From: Eimeria necatrix
Taxonomy: Eukaryota; Apicomplexa; Conoidasida; Eucoccidiorida; Eimeriidae
DNA length: 64,000 nt
Reading direction: 5' to 3'
Assembly (NCBI RefSeq): GCF_000499385.1
Contig: NW_013654309.1
Coordinates: 62,001-126,000, forward strand
Within the stretch, counting starts at the first letter, position 1. Every line of letters begins with the position of its first letter. Under the pieces are notes generated by a model that made no database searches, was not told the origin of the DNA, and was given only the letters and a program-made list of their open reading frames with translations. Made by a program: the position numbers and the translations under genes. Shown here in pieces: positions 22,444 through 34,749 of the stretch.

Positions 22444-25400
22444 CTAGCCTGCGAAAGAGAGAAAATGAAGCTGGCAGCGCACTGTGTGCTGTGAAGAAGC
22501 TTGTGGTTTGGTCGGCTGTAACACGACTGAGGAAGCCATGCTTCTTGTGAATATAGAGTGGGAAGCATCTGTGTTTCCTTTACACACCTCTTCCTGCTTG
22601 TAGAATGGCTTCGAACGAAACATTACTGGTCTTCGAGGTCCCCGGACCAGGGTCTCTCCAGACTGACGTGAGAGCTGCAGCTCATTCCACCCACAACAGG
22701 TATATCTCCTTTTAGTGGTGAAAACTTGTGACAAACTGACTCAGTGCTTGAAGCCTTATTATTTTGTTAATGATGTGCAGTGAAGGCCCCTTTCAAGCTC
22801 ACCTGAAGTCTTTCGTCACTTTTGAGATGCTGCTTGGCCAGCTTTTCTTGCCGTGCCCTTTCACGACGTTGCTTTTCCTTCGCCTTTTCAAGTTGATGTA
22901 CTAGCTCTGGGTTTTCAGCTGCAGAAAAAGAAGTTTGACGAAGGAAGCTCAATTGGCTGTTGGGGATATCCTGGGAAGCAGCTGAAGCGCAGAAGACGCA
23001 TCTGCGGATATGAGCCGAAGCTACGTCGTGCGCATAAGTGGTGCTGTCGGAATAGGCAGTTTATTTAAGTGACGTGTTGCCTTCGTGCTTAGCAAGTATC
23101 GCAAGATGCGAGTCTAGGCGGGCTTCAATCTGCTCCAGCATGCGAAGACAGTCTACAGAAGCTTCCTCTGTTCGCAAACCACAACACTTCTTGTTCATAA
23201 GCACACATTTTTTCCAACGTGCGTTTATGATCAAGGAAGTCTACAGCTTTCCTACTTTCAAAGCCGCAGGCTGCATGAATTGCCGCAACATGAGCAGTCA
23301 ACTTTTGGAGAGCTGCTGATGCGTCGGACTCTTGTTCCTGCAAAGCCAACTCTTCTGCACCGCAAACCCAAATTGAAATGGAGTGTTTGTTCCACAGACT
23401 AAAACATAACGCCATGAACGGCGTAGCTTTTACAGGCTTGGTTTCTGTACTCAACTCTTGCCCGTGCATCGTGAGCTCTAGCATGTAATACGACTATAAA
23501 CCTATGAAGTAGTTGCACGCTGTGGTAGCGTGGAATGAAGTTATAAAACGGAATAGGCAACGCGCCTTTATGCTGCATGCACTTGTCGCGCTGCTGTTGA
23601 AGTTGGCGCTGAAGTTGTGCAATCACCGCTTCTAATCCTTCCAGCCGCGCTCCCATCTCAGCACGAGTCTCATCGAATCGTTTCTCCATCGTTTCCAGCT
23701 CCTGCAGTTAACGATCGCGTAAAAATTCTACTAAATGCCCTTGAGGAAACTGTGAACACAGAAGAGCCTCTCTACTCCGCTGCGACGTAAAGGCGGATGC
23801 AGTGCTACTGCATGCACTTCTTCGTCAAGTGCTGAGCTTTTTAAAACAAAATCTAACGCTACAGTTTGCCTTCCCAAATGGCTCACAATGGCTGCTTCAT
23901 GAGCGTTTTGAATTAGGAACAGATTCTCCTCTTCCAGTTCCTGAAAAAGGCGAAGCGGTTCTTGTGGATCTTTGAAGTAAAGATCAATGCCAGTGACCGC
24001 CAACTTTTCCGCTGAATGCAGAGCCAGGCCGCACTGCAGGGATGCATGGACACCCTCGGATAGTCAGCGCATATGCACACGTAAACACGCTCTTTGCCCA
24101 CACTGAGTCACATGCGTAGGCATTCACGAGCTCGACAACGCAGAGCGTTTTGAAAGTGGCTGGAGAAGCACTGCGATCTTCAACAAGAACCTGCATTCCG
24201 GCTAGTTCCCATAAACACACAGCATTTACAGCTAGTTGCCAAGGTGGCCTGGTCCACTCACCATCGAACATATTCTCGAGGTCTGCTGCGGTCTTTAACT
24301 TTCCGTATAGCTCCATTTTTTTTTTCTCGGCTCTCTCCTCCATTTCCTTTCGAGTAGATGCACCTGAAGGTGCCAAAGTGGTAAAAGCTCGACCTTTTGT
24401 TAAAAGATCAATACGAACATAGCTGCGAGAGAAAAATGAGGACTTGCAAAGGCAAATTTCGTGTCCATTTTCACGTTCATCGCGGTTTTTCCCTTATTTT
24501 TGCATGCTTGACTTTCGTTTGGGCCTGCGGCGGTAGGTTTCGTACCAGCTTTGGCCCCGCGGAACTTCTTTTTCTCTAGTTCTTGAATTTTTTCACGGAG
24601 GTCTTCGTCAATGGTTTCAATGTCGGCGGTGTACTGAAGCTGCTGCTGCTGCAGCTGATTCTGGACCCACTGCTCTTTTTTCTTCTGGACGCGCTCCTTA
24701 GACCGCTCTTCCTGTTCCTTTATCCAATCCTATGAATATCAGTAAGCGCTACCGTACAGGGCATACTTGCTGCGTGATTCATTTCGCTTCATTCGACTGG
24801 CTAAGCTATATTCTTGTAGTCGGGTAGTCTAAAAACAAGGGCACACGTTGAGATATCCATGGTTCCAGATTCAGTCCGACTGCTCTTACCTGGGGAGTTA
24901 TATGTTCTAGGAAGGATCTATACCTTGAGTATTCTTCAATTTTTTCCCGATTAGATGCAACGCGAGCTTTTGTAGCGTCGAGTTTCTGACGGAGTTGCCG
25001 GACTGCGACTGCTTTCTCGTGAGCAGCCCGCGCTGCTTCGTCGGCTTTCTGCGCCATCACAGAGTCATGGTAAAAACATGCGACAATAAAAGAGCCAAAT
25101 GCATAAGTACATTCATAACATGCACCAAGAGTGAAGCAGATTGTTTGCCGAGGCAGTGGCAGCGTTCTTGCCGTTCATTAGGAGTTTCACTTATGTAGAT
25201 TCACAAGAAGGCGCGTTCTCTTTGGAAACAAGCCTAAACAACTCCACGTTTTGGAACGTGCATGCGTTATGCGTGTGCTGTGTTCGAGGTGAAGTTTTAT
25301 GAACTCACGCGGATAGCTTCGTGCGCAGCTGCATCACTGCTCCTTAGAAACTCGTCAAATTTCTGTGCGTCCCTTGTTAGCATGCTTTCAGCTGTCTTAA

Positions 25401-26281
25401 CGGCCTCTACCTTTTCAGCTGCTCGATCGTGGAGCTTAAGGATTTCTATTTTTGTCACAGGCAAAACATACGCAATCTCCTCAGGGAATCGAAGCTTGGA
25501 GTGCTACATTAACGTGTCCGTTGGTCTTCTGCCTTTTGGAGCACCAAGATAGGCTGAGTCTGCATTCGGCTAGACATACGAACCTGCCTTTCTAGTGTCT
25601 ATTGCCATCTGAAGCAAAAATGCTTCTCTTGTCTTTTCCACTAGGGCGCGTGTTCCCCCACGTCTTTCTGCCCATTTGAGAGTCGTTTGAGCTTGGTCAT
25701 CACCAGTTGTTTGTTGCGCGGAATCTCTGTTATTTCCTGCCATAGAAACATCTTCTTCTGCATCTGTATCTCCAGCAGCGCCACTACAATTTGCGCAAGC
25801 ATGAGCATGAGAGTCATCGGCTGCTCTCCGTGTTTCATCTGTTTCCTCCTCTCCAGTAGGGAAATGGATCGACGAATCATTTGTAATAAGAATTTCTCTT
25901 TCTTCCAAAGTACTTTCTGGGGAGAGTTTTTGGGGAGCTTGTGTGCGTTGAGTCTCATCACTAACGGTGGCCTTCGCACGCAGAGTAACCAGTTCAGCAA
26001 CCACGCGGACTTTGCTGGCCGGTACTACCAAACCGGTCCTGTGAGCTAATCAGTAAAGCGCCCTTCTCCACAGGTTAAGGAAAGGAACGTAACGTGCCTG
26101 CATTGCTTCCTCCGAACAGGTTTTGTTCTTCACTTCCTGCTGTGTAGCCGGAGGCAGGGAAGGCCTTTCCAGTCACGAGCTGATTCAGTTGGACACTCTA
26201 AGTGAGAAGGCCGCTTCAGGCTCATGAATAACAGTTTCCTATCCGTCACTTACAGGGACGAATAGTGTATCCGATGCCCAT
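22444..26281 (-). CDS. CFAP100: CFAP100/CCDC37 (MIA1), axonemal inner-arm regulator
   Basis: Coiled-coil protein (DUF4200 type) of the modifier-of-inner-arms complex, which tunes the I1/f inner dynein arm in Chlamydomonas. Thirteen exons: 26254-26281, 26094-26139, 25584-26038, 25309-25445, 25048-24890, 24546-24729, 24262-24363, 23887-24011, 23566-23701, 23256-23354, 23081-23167, 22803-22918, 22444-22674; phases agree, 634 residues. Diagnostic matches to human CCDC37 are REAFLLQMA, RDAQKFDEFL, SRYRSFLEHITPQ, DLYFKDPQEPL then FQELEEENLFLIQN, QLEKAKEKQRRE and a late RPVMFRSKPF. The first two exons and the C-terminal end are tentative. Exons 9 and 11 seem to end at GC donors. The N-terminal 150 residues are acidic linker, poorly conserved. 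Expected site is the microgamete axoneme (inference). Confidence 0.88.
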
Positions 26282-27858
26282 TATTCAAAATTGAGTGAAT
26301 TTGCTCTGCTGCCAAGGTTGTTACCACAACCTTGCATACAACGCAGTTGAGTAGGTTGCTACCCCTCGCATGCTCGACAATCACTCCAATCAAGACGGTA
26401 TTTTAATGGTAAGTGCTTCTACAGCGCCTTTCTAGAAGACTTAGCGGCTTATGCTATGCATGAGTAGGGATGACACGGAATGCAATCTCGTTCATGCTTC
26501 ACTCTCGTTGAGGTGTTGGTCTGCAACACCAGTTGTTAGCGACTAGTCTCCCAGTGGACAGCAAACAGATTTCATATACTAGTTACGTTGGGTTTGAGGC
26601 ATGCTTTTAGGTGTCGCCTTCGGGTTGGGAAACGTGATTGCGTTCTGTGCGATCAACTGGTGACCCCTGTCACCTGTAAAGCTGAAATCTGGAGGACTAA
26701 TGGGAAAGAAGAGTCCCTACTCGGGATATGACCAGTACAATTTCCCAGCTATAAATTTCTAAGCATTGCTAAGCACTGCTAAGCATTCGACTTTCAAAAA
26801 TGTCTACAGCCTCGTCTAGCAGGGGCTGTGACAGCATGCATCATGATCGAGCGTCAACACACAGAGAGTCCTAAAGAATAACGGCTGGTCTCATTGCCTT
26901 GCACCATTTACAATCGCTAATCCATTTCATACCTATATATGTAAAATCAAGTAGGTATCCCAGTTTTTGCTGAAGAAGCGAGAGCTGACGTGCGTCGCAG
27001 ATTATCACACGGCTAACCTCCATGCGGCGGCGTGCCAATGTTCTTGGGCCATTTTACAGAAGTGGAAGTTCTTGAAAATCTTCTAGTAAGCAGTTCATTT
27101 TTCTTTATTTTAGTTTGAGTCGCTCCCAGGGGGAACTTTTGGACTGTTGGGAGACACGCTGCACATGTTACTACGGTCTGTTGACGCTTACCGCCAACCT
27201 GAAGGCTACGAATTGATATTTATGACTGAAGCAGATAGTTGCTGACCCTCTTGGGAAGTTGTGGAATCTTCTCGTTTTTCAAAGTGCGTCACTTTCAGTC
27301 CTCTGCACATTCTTTTGTAGTGGACGCGACACACAGTGCGGCAGCGATGCATTGTGTCGTTCCCTCGAAAATATGTTCAGACTTGCGACTATTCGTAGCG
27401 AAATAACAGCTGGACAGCCGTGGATTTTGAAAATCTTGGCATTCGTCACCTCGACGCGGCAATGAGATAGCGCGATCACGAGCCTATAAACTTTTAAATC
27501 GAAATTAGAAGGCTTTGCTGAGAATGTTAACATCTCAGGAGAGTGACATGAAAAATGTAGACTATATCCTTTATTCACGCAGAATGGAACCGGGTTGCCG
27601 AGCTTGACATCATGTAGCGTTGCAAGTTTCTCTGGGGCTCTTCAGGAGAGGACCGTACTGAACCGCATTGATTGTGAAGTGGGAGAGGCAAACCACGCTA
27701 CCAACTCCCGCAACAAGAAAGTCTTCATGCGTGAATTTTTAGCATCGCTACCGCACTTAGTCGTCTCATAGGCTGTTGATTCCTTCATTTTTGGCTGCCT
27801 ACGAAAACTCTGAAAGACAAAGCATTTCAGCTTGCGCAGCGCTTCCTGAAATTTCAAA
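26282..27858. other. Divergent intergenic region between CFAP100 and MYCBP
   Basis: About 1.6 kb between two outward-reading axoneme genes, so it carries both promoters. It contains a short perfect inverted repeat (aaggttgt / acaacctt near 26314-26333). No gene is supported. Confidence 0.55.
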
Positions 27859-28268
27859 ATGAACGCCAAACAAGATCCAACTGATGGTAACAAAGCTGCT
27901 TTTAGAAAATACTTGGAAGATCATGGTGTCATTCGCCAGCTTACGCGCGTTCTTGTTGGACTTTATGAGACTTCTGAACGCCCGCTGAACGCACTTGACT
28001 ACATCAAGCGGCATTTAGGAGCTCCAACAGGTAAAGTAAAACCCCTTCAGGCTGGCACAAAGTTGCTTGCGGGAACTGTGGGAGTTTTTCTCAATTTGAC
28101 GGCGAGTTTTATCCAATCTTTCCCTAGTGACGTGCGTGTGTAGGTGTAGAAGTAGATGCACTCCGGGCAGAAGTGCAGAATTTGACAAAGGAAAATGCTG
28201 CATTGAAGGCCAAGGTGGAATCTCTGCAACAGGAGGTGGCGCTTCTGCAACGCGAGCTCGCTGATTAG
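27859..28268 (+). CDS. MYCBP: MYCBP/AMY-1 homologue (FAP174)
   Basis: Small protein that binds AKAP-type and MYCBPAP-type partners. The Chlamydomonas orthologue FAP174 sits on the C2 central-pair microtubule. Two exons, 27859-28030 and 28144-28268 (donor ACAG|GTAAAG, acceptor GTGTAG, phase 1), give 98 residues against 103 in human. Exon 1 matches FRKYLEDHGVIRQLTRVLVG and LNALDYIKRHLGAPT. Exon 2 is the C-terminal coiled coil (LRAEVQNLTKENAALKAKV). The open frame continues into the intron to 28143, which is not coding. Its neighbour CFAP100 is transcribed the other way. Confidence 0.93.
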
Positions 28269-30742
28269 TTATGGAGGACAGCATTTGTGTGAGAGCCGTC
28301 CTGAATATCCTTCCCTGGAAGCTGACTCTCGAGCAAGGGAGGAGTCTAATGATTTATACTGCGGTTGAAAGCTGGCTTGCTCCTGCTAGCTTACAAATAC
28401 ACTGAGTTCGTCTCGCTCGCCTCAGTGCTTTCAAGAACTGTTATAAACGATTTAGGATGCGCTGCAATCGCCTTCGAAGCCATCGAATTCATATCTAGGG
28501 CTGCGGCTTCATGATGAGCACGTTGCAGTTTTAGAGCGATACATGCGCGGTGAAATTGGGAAACGTACTTCGCATACACAGCTCACGGCATGTAGTGAGC
28601 GCCTAGAAAACACTTGTCCCCATGTTAAGCCTAATGAAAGGTACGGGCTTCTGCAAAAGCATAAAAATGGTCCAGTGGACTTACAATCGAGACAGCTATG
28701 CTTCTTAGTCTTTATAAGCTGCTCCACGATTTCACATCGGCGTGGAGAGTGCGTAGGATCATGCTTGACAACAGCACCTCCTAAGGTATGAACAGCTAAG
28801 GCAAAGTATTTTTCTGGAAACACTCTCCGTCAGATGCGCCTGACTGTATAAAACTAGTAGGCACGAAACGAATCCCTCAGCTAGCTAGCTTTGGGAGCTT
28901 GTGTTCTGTTCGTGAACAAAATGAGTAAGTTTTTGACAGTATGTCCAAGCATTGACGCAATTTGATGATGGTACCTTATGTAGAAGCGGAAAGGGCCTGC
29001 ACCTATTCATTTCAATGATCCAATAGGCATCCAGCGTTAAACTCTATGGATATGCAGCACACGCGCGAGGCGCACTAAATGAGTTTCCTAGGACATCGTT
29101 TATAACTCCTTTCAGCTAAGATGACCTGTCTGAAACCTCCAGAGCCTTGCAGACGGACACAACGATGGCTCTGATACCCCGACTATACCTTACTATTTTG
29201 TCTGGTAAATAACTGAATTCACTGCACCTTCTGCCAGCTTCACATTTCGCTCTAAAGTATCAAACGACGCGGTACGGAAAATAGGTACAATGCGAAATGG
29301 TAAACACTGCCTACAGCTGGCAGTTTTCTGTATCATTCGCAACATTGTCATGTAACAAACGAGACCAGTGCTAAACTTCCTCTGGCCCTTACGGTTCTGT
29401 CTTAGACTACCTAAGCTTGAAACCTGTAGGGGTACTTCCAAAGGAATAACGTTGGATATACCGCCGGGAGAGCGGGCGCTAGATACGACGCAGCTTCATG
29501 CGTTGGCTCTGGAACACAACGTGAGAATACAGCCTTAGTGCATGACAGGATGTATGGGGGGAAAATAGTGTGCTTTTTGACAAATTAGGTTTTCGTTTAG
29601 CCGATTCGATCCGCAGCTATCAACGAGTGTCTCCAGCCATTCCACATTCCGCAGAGCTTTTCTCTATGAAGCAGCTTCCACGTAAGACTGCACCTGTTGA
29701 ACTCTAATGCAAACTAGATTCTTTCGGCCTTCAGGCCTTTACAACACCTCCCCAGATCCCCCTTTCTTTTTCTCCTGTTGTTCATTGCGTAAGATGTGTT
29801 GATCCGTACAATCACTTTCTAATGTTTCCTCCTCCTATGAAAATTGTAGCGGTACGTTTCTGCCGGCTGATAACAAATATCAAGCCCTTTTTGCTGGGAG
29901 AGATCCGTTAAGGTGGCCAACCACAATGACCTGCACGTGCTTTACGTTTTCTACGTCTTTCCTTTTAAAAGCAGTTTCTGGCCACGCAGTGTCCCGTTAA
30001 CATTTGATGCTCGTTGTAACTGGGCGCCAATTAAAGCCTGGACCACCAACCGAACTAGGAACGCGCATTCAGGTGCAGTCCCCACAAAACGCAGTGAGGG
30101 CTTTACGACTGGAGTGGCCTAGGATTTTTGGTTGGCTGCCTCCCTGGCTAGAATGAAAAGCACGTAAAAGGAAACCACCTAGCGAACAAAAATGGGGGCA
30201 GTTCCATGACCTGCTGGCCAAGTAAACTGCTAGAAAATGCTCCTTGTTCTGCTCCTCCCCAGGCGTGGCGCTGGTGACACAAGGCTGTAAACAAGTTCAG
30301 TGAAGCGACAGCAGCCAGTTGCAAAAACGTTCGTATGACATGACACTTTATTTCACAGTTCCCTTTACTTTGTGTATGAGGCTTCATAGGTAGTTGTGTT
30401 ACCTGCTGACTCACTGTCATACAAACCTACCGAGTTCTAAAAGGCTTTCCAGAATCTTCTGTACGACCGTATTTAGGTACACAATTCAACAATTAATTAT
30501 CATTTTTGCGCTACACCCACATCAGGCAAACTTGGGATGGGGGTTCAAACTACAAGAATATTGAAACAAGTAGACGAAGCACTCGATTAGTCCTTCGGCT
30601 CAATGCATTCTGCCAGAAGCGCCCGGTGTCACCAGTGGTTGAGGCGACCGCGTCCAGCCTTGGCAGTTATGGAAACTCACCTAGCTTGCGAATATTTTTA
30701 TAAAATCAAAATCAAAACAAGACTATAGTGAGCACAACTCAC
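28269..30742. other. Intergenic, about 2.5 kb, possible unassigned minus exons
   Basis: No complete gene. Two minus-strand frames, roughly 28391-28579 and 28700-28800, have coding-like composition and could be late exons of the candidate that starts at 31045, but I could not link them by phase with confidence. The rest shows nothing. Confidence 0.4.
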
Positions 30743-31045
30743 AGATGATGCAGCAGCAGCTCGGCGGGTCACCTGAAGCCCCACCCCTTGCACGTGGCTG
30801 CACTTAGCTGAAATACAGCGAGCGATCTCAATAATCTGGACCGCATTAGCAGAACTTGCACTTTTACAAATTATATAGGGACAAGTACGGACTTTCCAGT
30901 CCGCAGAGTCGGCAGCTACGGAGCCCGAGCATTCCAGCATCAGGACTCGACGCAGAGAAGGGAAGGTGGGCGTAAGCGCAACGCTTACAGGGCCGTGACG
31001 GGAATAATGGCCTGCAATGATGCTGAACCTTACCTTCGCCTGCAT
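30743..31045 (-). CDS. Candidate first exon of an unknown minus-strand gene
   Basis: An ATG at 31045 opens 101 codons that stop exactly at a consensus donor (TCATCT|GTGAGT) in phase 0. The peptide is well mixed and Cys-containing (TCPYIICKSASS, QIIEIARCIS), not the biased composition of noise, but resembles nothing I know. It starts 360 bases from, and reads away from, the secreted-protein gene. Downstream exons were not found, so this is partial at best. It could be a chance open frame. Confidence 0.33.
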
Positions 31046-31405
31046 AACCAGTAGGCGAAGAGGGACGCTGCGCCAGGGAATTTCGTTGAGCCCGTCACAT
31101 CACGCGTTTATGAGATTAGGAATGCGGCGGGCACGGAGGATCCACAAAGTTACTTGTGCTTCTAGGCCCCGTATGGCGACATTGCGTTCTGCGTGAAAGT
31201 TCGGAACACAGGTCCGGGGGCAGAGTCCAGCACTACTGCATTTCCCGTGGTTACTGGTGAAGGCCTGATGAGGGTGTGCAACTTTGGGCTTTCCCAGGCT
31301 ACAGCTAGAATTTCACGTAGCTCATCCCTTGAAATCAAGACCCTGCTAAGCTGTATTAATATTACAGGCAACGTGATGGGGATCCCCGACATATCAAAAG
31401 CACAA

Positions 31406-32770
31406 ATGAGGCTCAGGTGGACTGTCATCCAGCTGGTTCTGTTCCTAGTAATACCCATTGATGCCCAAGCGAAAGGCCATGCTGCCAGCCCAACCGTTAG
31501 TTCTGCTGTCCCTATACCGGCAATGCGTATGGCCGAAGAGAATAGTACAGCAGTTGGGCAGTGTGGAATTGTGCTTTCTGAAACCTTCGCTACTCAAAAG
31601 CTTGAGCAGAATAGGCACCGGCAGCTTTGCTTTGCGCTGCAAAACTACGGATTTCTTACGAGATACGTGCGTCATAAACAGGAGGAAGCGTCGTTCTGGG
31701 GAGGCGACTGCTGCCTACTGCTAGTATTTTGCGGACATGATTGCCACCGTCTATACGGACATCCCCAAAAGACTCCGGCAGCTACAAACGTTATCTCAGA
31801 AGTAGCAGCTCTCTTAGCAGGCAAAACTGAAAATCAGCAGCCTCTTAATGGAGGAACTGGGTTTTCTTCCCAAACCAAGGTTACTGCACATAAGGATTCG
31901 GACACTGTAGAGCATGAAGGCGAACTGCCGCAACATAATCTAATCCTGTCTAAGGTTGACAATGCAAAAAGGGGTGAAGTCCCGCTTTCACCGTCAAATG
32001 GAAGCACGGAACAAACGGTGGTGCCAAAAGCGGAACGGCGGGATAAACGTCAATGGCAAGGCCACTGCAGAAGACACTTCATGTCTCACACAACGCGTGC
32101 AAATTGTATAGGTGTCTACTCCATAGAATTTGAAGCACAAAATCAAAGTTTCGGCAGGTTTTTCGCCCGTTTGGCCCTTTTGCTTGGAGCTGCAGATATC
32201 GAAGCAGTTGTTGATATTGAACGAGAGCTCCAACAGTACATTCGCGCAAAAGAGTTGAGGGCTCTACAGGGCCCCGCCCTCGCATCATCGCGACAATCTG
32301 GACGCACCATGACAGCCTCAGCAAATTCCAGCCTTGTGCTGCCTCAACAAAGTTCAGAAGCATCAAATGAAAAACCAAGAAGCTCTTCATTCTCTGCGCA
32401 TACGCTAAATAACGACTTGAGAATCGTGCTGGAGCCGTTGCGCTCAGACGAGAGCCAAGTCGGTGAAACAGATAATGTACATTTCGGCACATCAGCTCAG
32501 ACTATACAGATATCTATCCCTTCGAATTTCAGGGCTCGTCTTGCTTCGGATGGTGCACCTGGCACGTCAACGGCTCATCCGAGGCGACTTCGAGGGGGCA
32601 GTTCCAGGGGACCTATTAGCTCGGCAACTGGTGATGGCCATAAGGCTGGCGCTGCAAGTGCTCCCATCAATTCGGCTGCCTACTGCAAGGCCGTTGCAGC
32701 ATTCATGTCACAAAAGGCTGAATTGCAGTGGCTAGAGGAACACATTTTTTTTCTGCCCCACCGACCATGA
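31406..32770 (+). CDS. Predicted secreted or membrane-inserted protein, unknown family
   Basis: Open frame of 454 residues from the ATG at 31406. The frame is open further left to 31193 without an earlier good start. The chosen start gives a textbook signal peptide: basic n-region, hydrophobic stretch TVIQLVLFLVIP, then a DAQA cleavage-like site near residue 22. There follow a Cys/His-bearing segment (CGHDCHRLYGH, near 112-122), a helical segment with FGRFFARLALLLGAADIE and a Ser/Ala/Arg-rich low-complexity C-terminal part. No catalytic motif is recognised. No intron is needed, though one cannot be excluded. In apicomplexans such proteins may go to micronemes, dense granules, the surface or the oocyst wall; I cannot choose. 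Confidence 0.6.
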   Translation: MRLRWTVIQLVLFLVIPIDAQAKGHAASPTVSSAVPIPAMRMAEENSTAVGQCGIVLSETFATQKLEQNRHRQLCFALQNYGFLTRYVRHKQEEASFWGGDCCLLLVFCGHDCHRLYGHPQKTPAATNVISEVAALLAGKTENQQPLNGGTGFSSQTKVTAHKDSDTVEHEGELPQHNLILSKVDNAKRGEVPLSPSNGSTEQTVVPKAERRDKRQWQGHCRRHFMSHTTRANCIGVYSIEFEAQNQSFGRFFARLALLLGAADIEAVVDIERELQQYIRAKELRALQGPALASSRQSGRTMTASANSSLVLPQQSSEASNEKPRSSSFSAHTLNNDLRIVLEPLRSDESQVGETDNVHFGTSAQTIQISIPSNFRARLASDGAPGTSTAHPRRLRGGSSRGPISSATGDGHKAGAASAPINSAAYCKAVAAFMSQKAELQWLEEHIFFLPHRP

Positions 32771-34749
32771 CTGAACGAAACCACAAAGCGATTTGCGGCG
32801 TAGTAGTCAGGAGAGCTCAAATAATAGCTCCGCAGCCCCTCGCATGCTCTATCATAGCTCAGTGTGACACGAAAATTGACATTTTCCATAGGAACCTAAA
32901 GAATGCTTCAGCAAGACTGAATGCACGTTTGCAGGACACAGTTTGTGCACGCATTTTTAGTCCTAACACAGGCCTTCAGCCAAAGTCATCTGCTTGCAAG
33001 CCTACCCTAAGTGTAGGAATCGAATATGTATGTATGTAATCGTCTGTTGCAGCCTGAAACCCATAATAAGTGGATAAGATTTAGAAGTGCAAATGCCTAA
33101 TATTATATATGTGCCAGAAATTTGCGGAGACGAACCTGAGTAATGGACCTCGGATACGGGGAATTAGGAAAGAGGCCGCTGGCAGGTGATGCCAAGTGGT
33201 CCCACAGTGCAAAACTGTAAAATGCGAAAATGGCACTTGTTTCAACTGCATTGCATCCAAAATTTTCCATATATTGATAAATTGAGCAAGTATGCAAGCT
33301 ATTGACCCTCAGTCCATTATTTTGCTGAATAGAGGGTATAAAAGTGGCGGCTCCGAAGTTCTTTTTAGCCAGGAGTCTCCAGCTTCGCGCGCCATGCTAC
33401 TGACTAGTAAATCATTCAATCCTCTTGGCAAGATTGAGCATGTAAAGGAAGCGGTTACAAGCAGAGGCACTTGCACCGAATCACCGAACGCCAGCGTGAT
33501 TTCCCTCCTGACGGAATCTCGGTCAACGCATAACCTGCTCCACGGAAGCATTCTTCCGGCATTTCAGTTGACAAATATTACGTAATATTAAGTGTACTAT
33601 TCTACATGAGGAGCTGCCAGAGCTGGCTAGGAATTTGCTCTCCACCAGTACTATATCTACTCTGGAACAACGTGGACAAACGTAAAAGTAATACAGCAGT
33701 CAGGAAGAAGCTGTTTTCTAGGAGAAACTACGCTTTCAGCGGTAGCGGCATCAGAGTACCAAGCAAAGCAAATACATGGCACAGTTTTGTCCACCATTCT
33801 GCGGTACTTGCAAAGCAGTTTCCTGCCAGGTGGGGCTCGTGTTTCAGGGCCTCATAAGACAGAGTTAAGATGCCATAGCTTCAGCGCTGATGTCCAGTAG
33901 CTTCCCACTAACTTCGTGTGAGCTGTACGAGCTGGACTTCATCACGCCTGCAGGCACTTCAGCTTCGGAGGCTAACTTTGCAGTTAGCTGCAGAAGTTGT
34001 CGTGTACGTTCACAGTGAGTGAGTCCCTTGCCGGAAGCTAAATGGTATCGTTTCTCCTTTCGGGAGCGCCATTAAAGAATGGCAGAACTGACGTCGAGTC
34101 ATAAGCGACAGGAATCTCCCCACTACATTGGAAAAGACTGCTAGAAAAGCAGCTTCCAGCATCTCTCCTATTACGTATTAAAAAACGCCTCTTACTGTTT
34201 TGAGCAAGATCTTTTACTAAAGATCCTGAGTATATAACGTACTGTAGCCTGAGAGCGCAGGAGCGACAACTGCGGTAAAATGCCGGAATGAAGACAGCTC
34301 ATGCTCAATCTAATTCTTAACGCATCTGGTAACAGATGTAAAGAGACTCCAGATCCTGAAGGCTCTCGGCCAACTAAAGTGATGAGCAGTGAGTGGTGAG
34401 CAACTAGCAGCCTGTGAGTGGGAAGTGGTCTTGGAATTCTGCATCTCGGCATCCGACCACAAACGGCAAAAACTGTACAGCTAATGGCCAGCCAGAACCA
34501 CAAATAATACTATTCCAGTTAACGGCCAGTGTTTTCATCATTTCATCCCCGAGCAGCACTGTATGATCTGCTTGTACGATGTGCAATACAGCACCTCGAA
34601 AGTATTCATCGTCACTACTCATCTATTTTGCTTAAGCTTCTTAAAGGACGGTTGCTTATGCACACTGTGGGGTGCACTATTCATGTTGTATCGTGCCGAC
34701 ACATGGCTACCCATGCCAGGCAAATACTGTAGAGGCGGAAGCCGGGTAT
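32771..34749. other. Intergenic, about 2 kb
   Basis: Short open frames on both strands (for example 33292-33585, +, from an ATG) without recognisable products or splice partners. Nothing further is seen. Confidence 0.5.

Noticed and set aside
23167..23256. Read-through frame between CFAP100 exons 10 and 11 as coding sequence
   Set aside because: The frame continues past the GTAGGA donor but loses similarity to CCDC37. Splicing 23256 to 23167 restores the family pattern without gaps.
25641..26049. Overlapping open frames on both strands inside CFAP100 exon 3
   Set aside because: Exon 3 of CFAP100 explains the region, joining in phase to exons with family matches. The others have no homology.
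28031..28143. Extension of MYCBP exon 1 into the open intron
   Set aside because: The frame stays open to 28143 but loses family similarity after GAPTG. The GTAAAG/TGTAG splice restores the coiled coil in phase.
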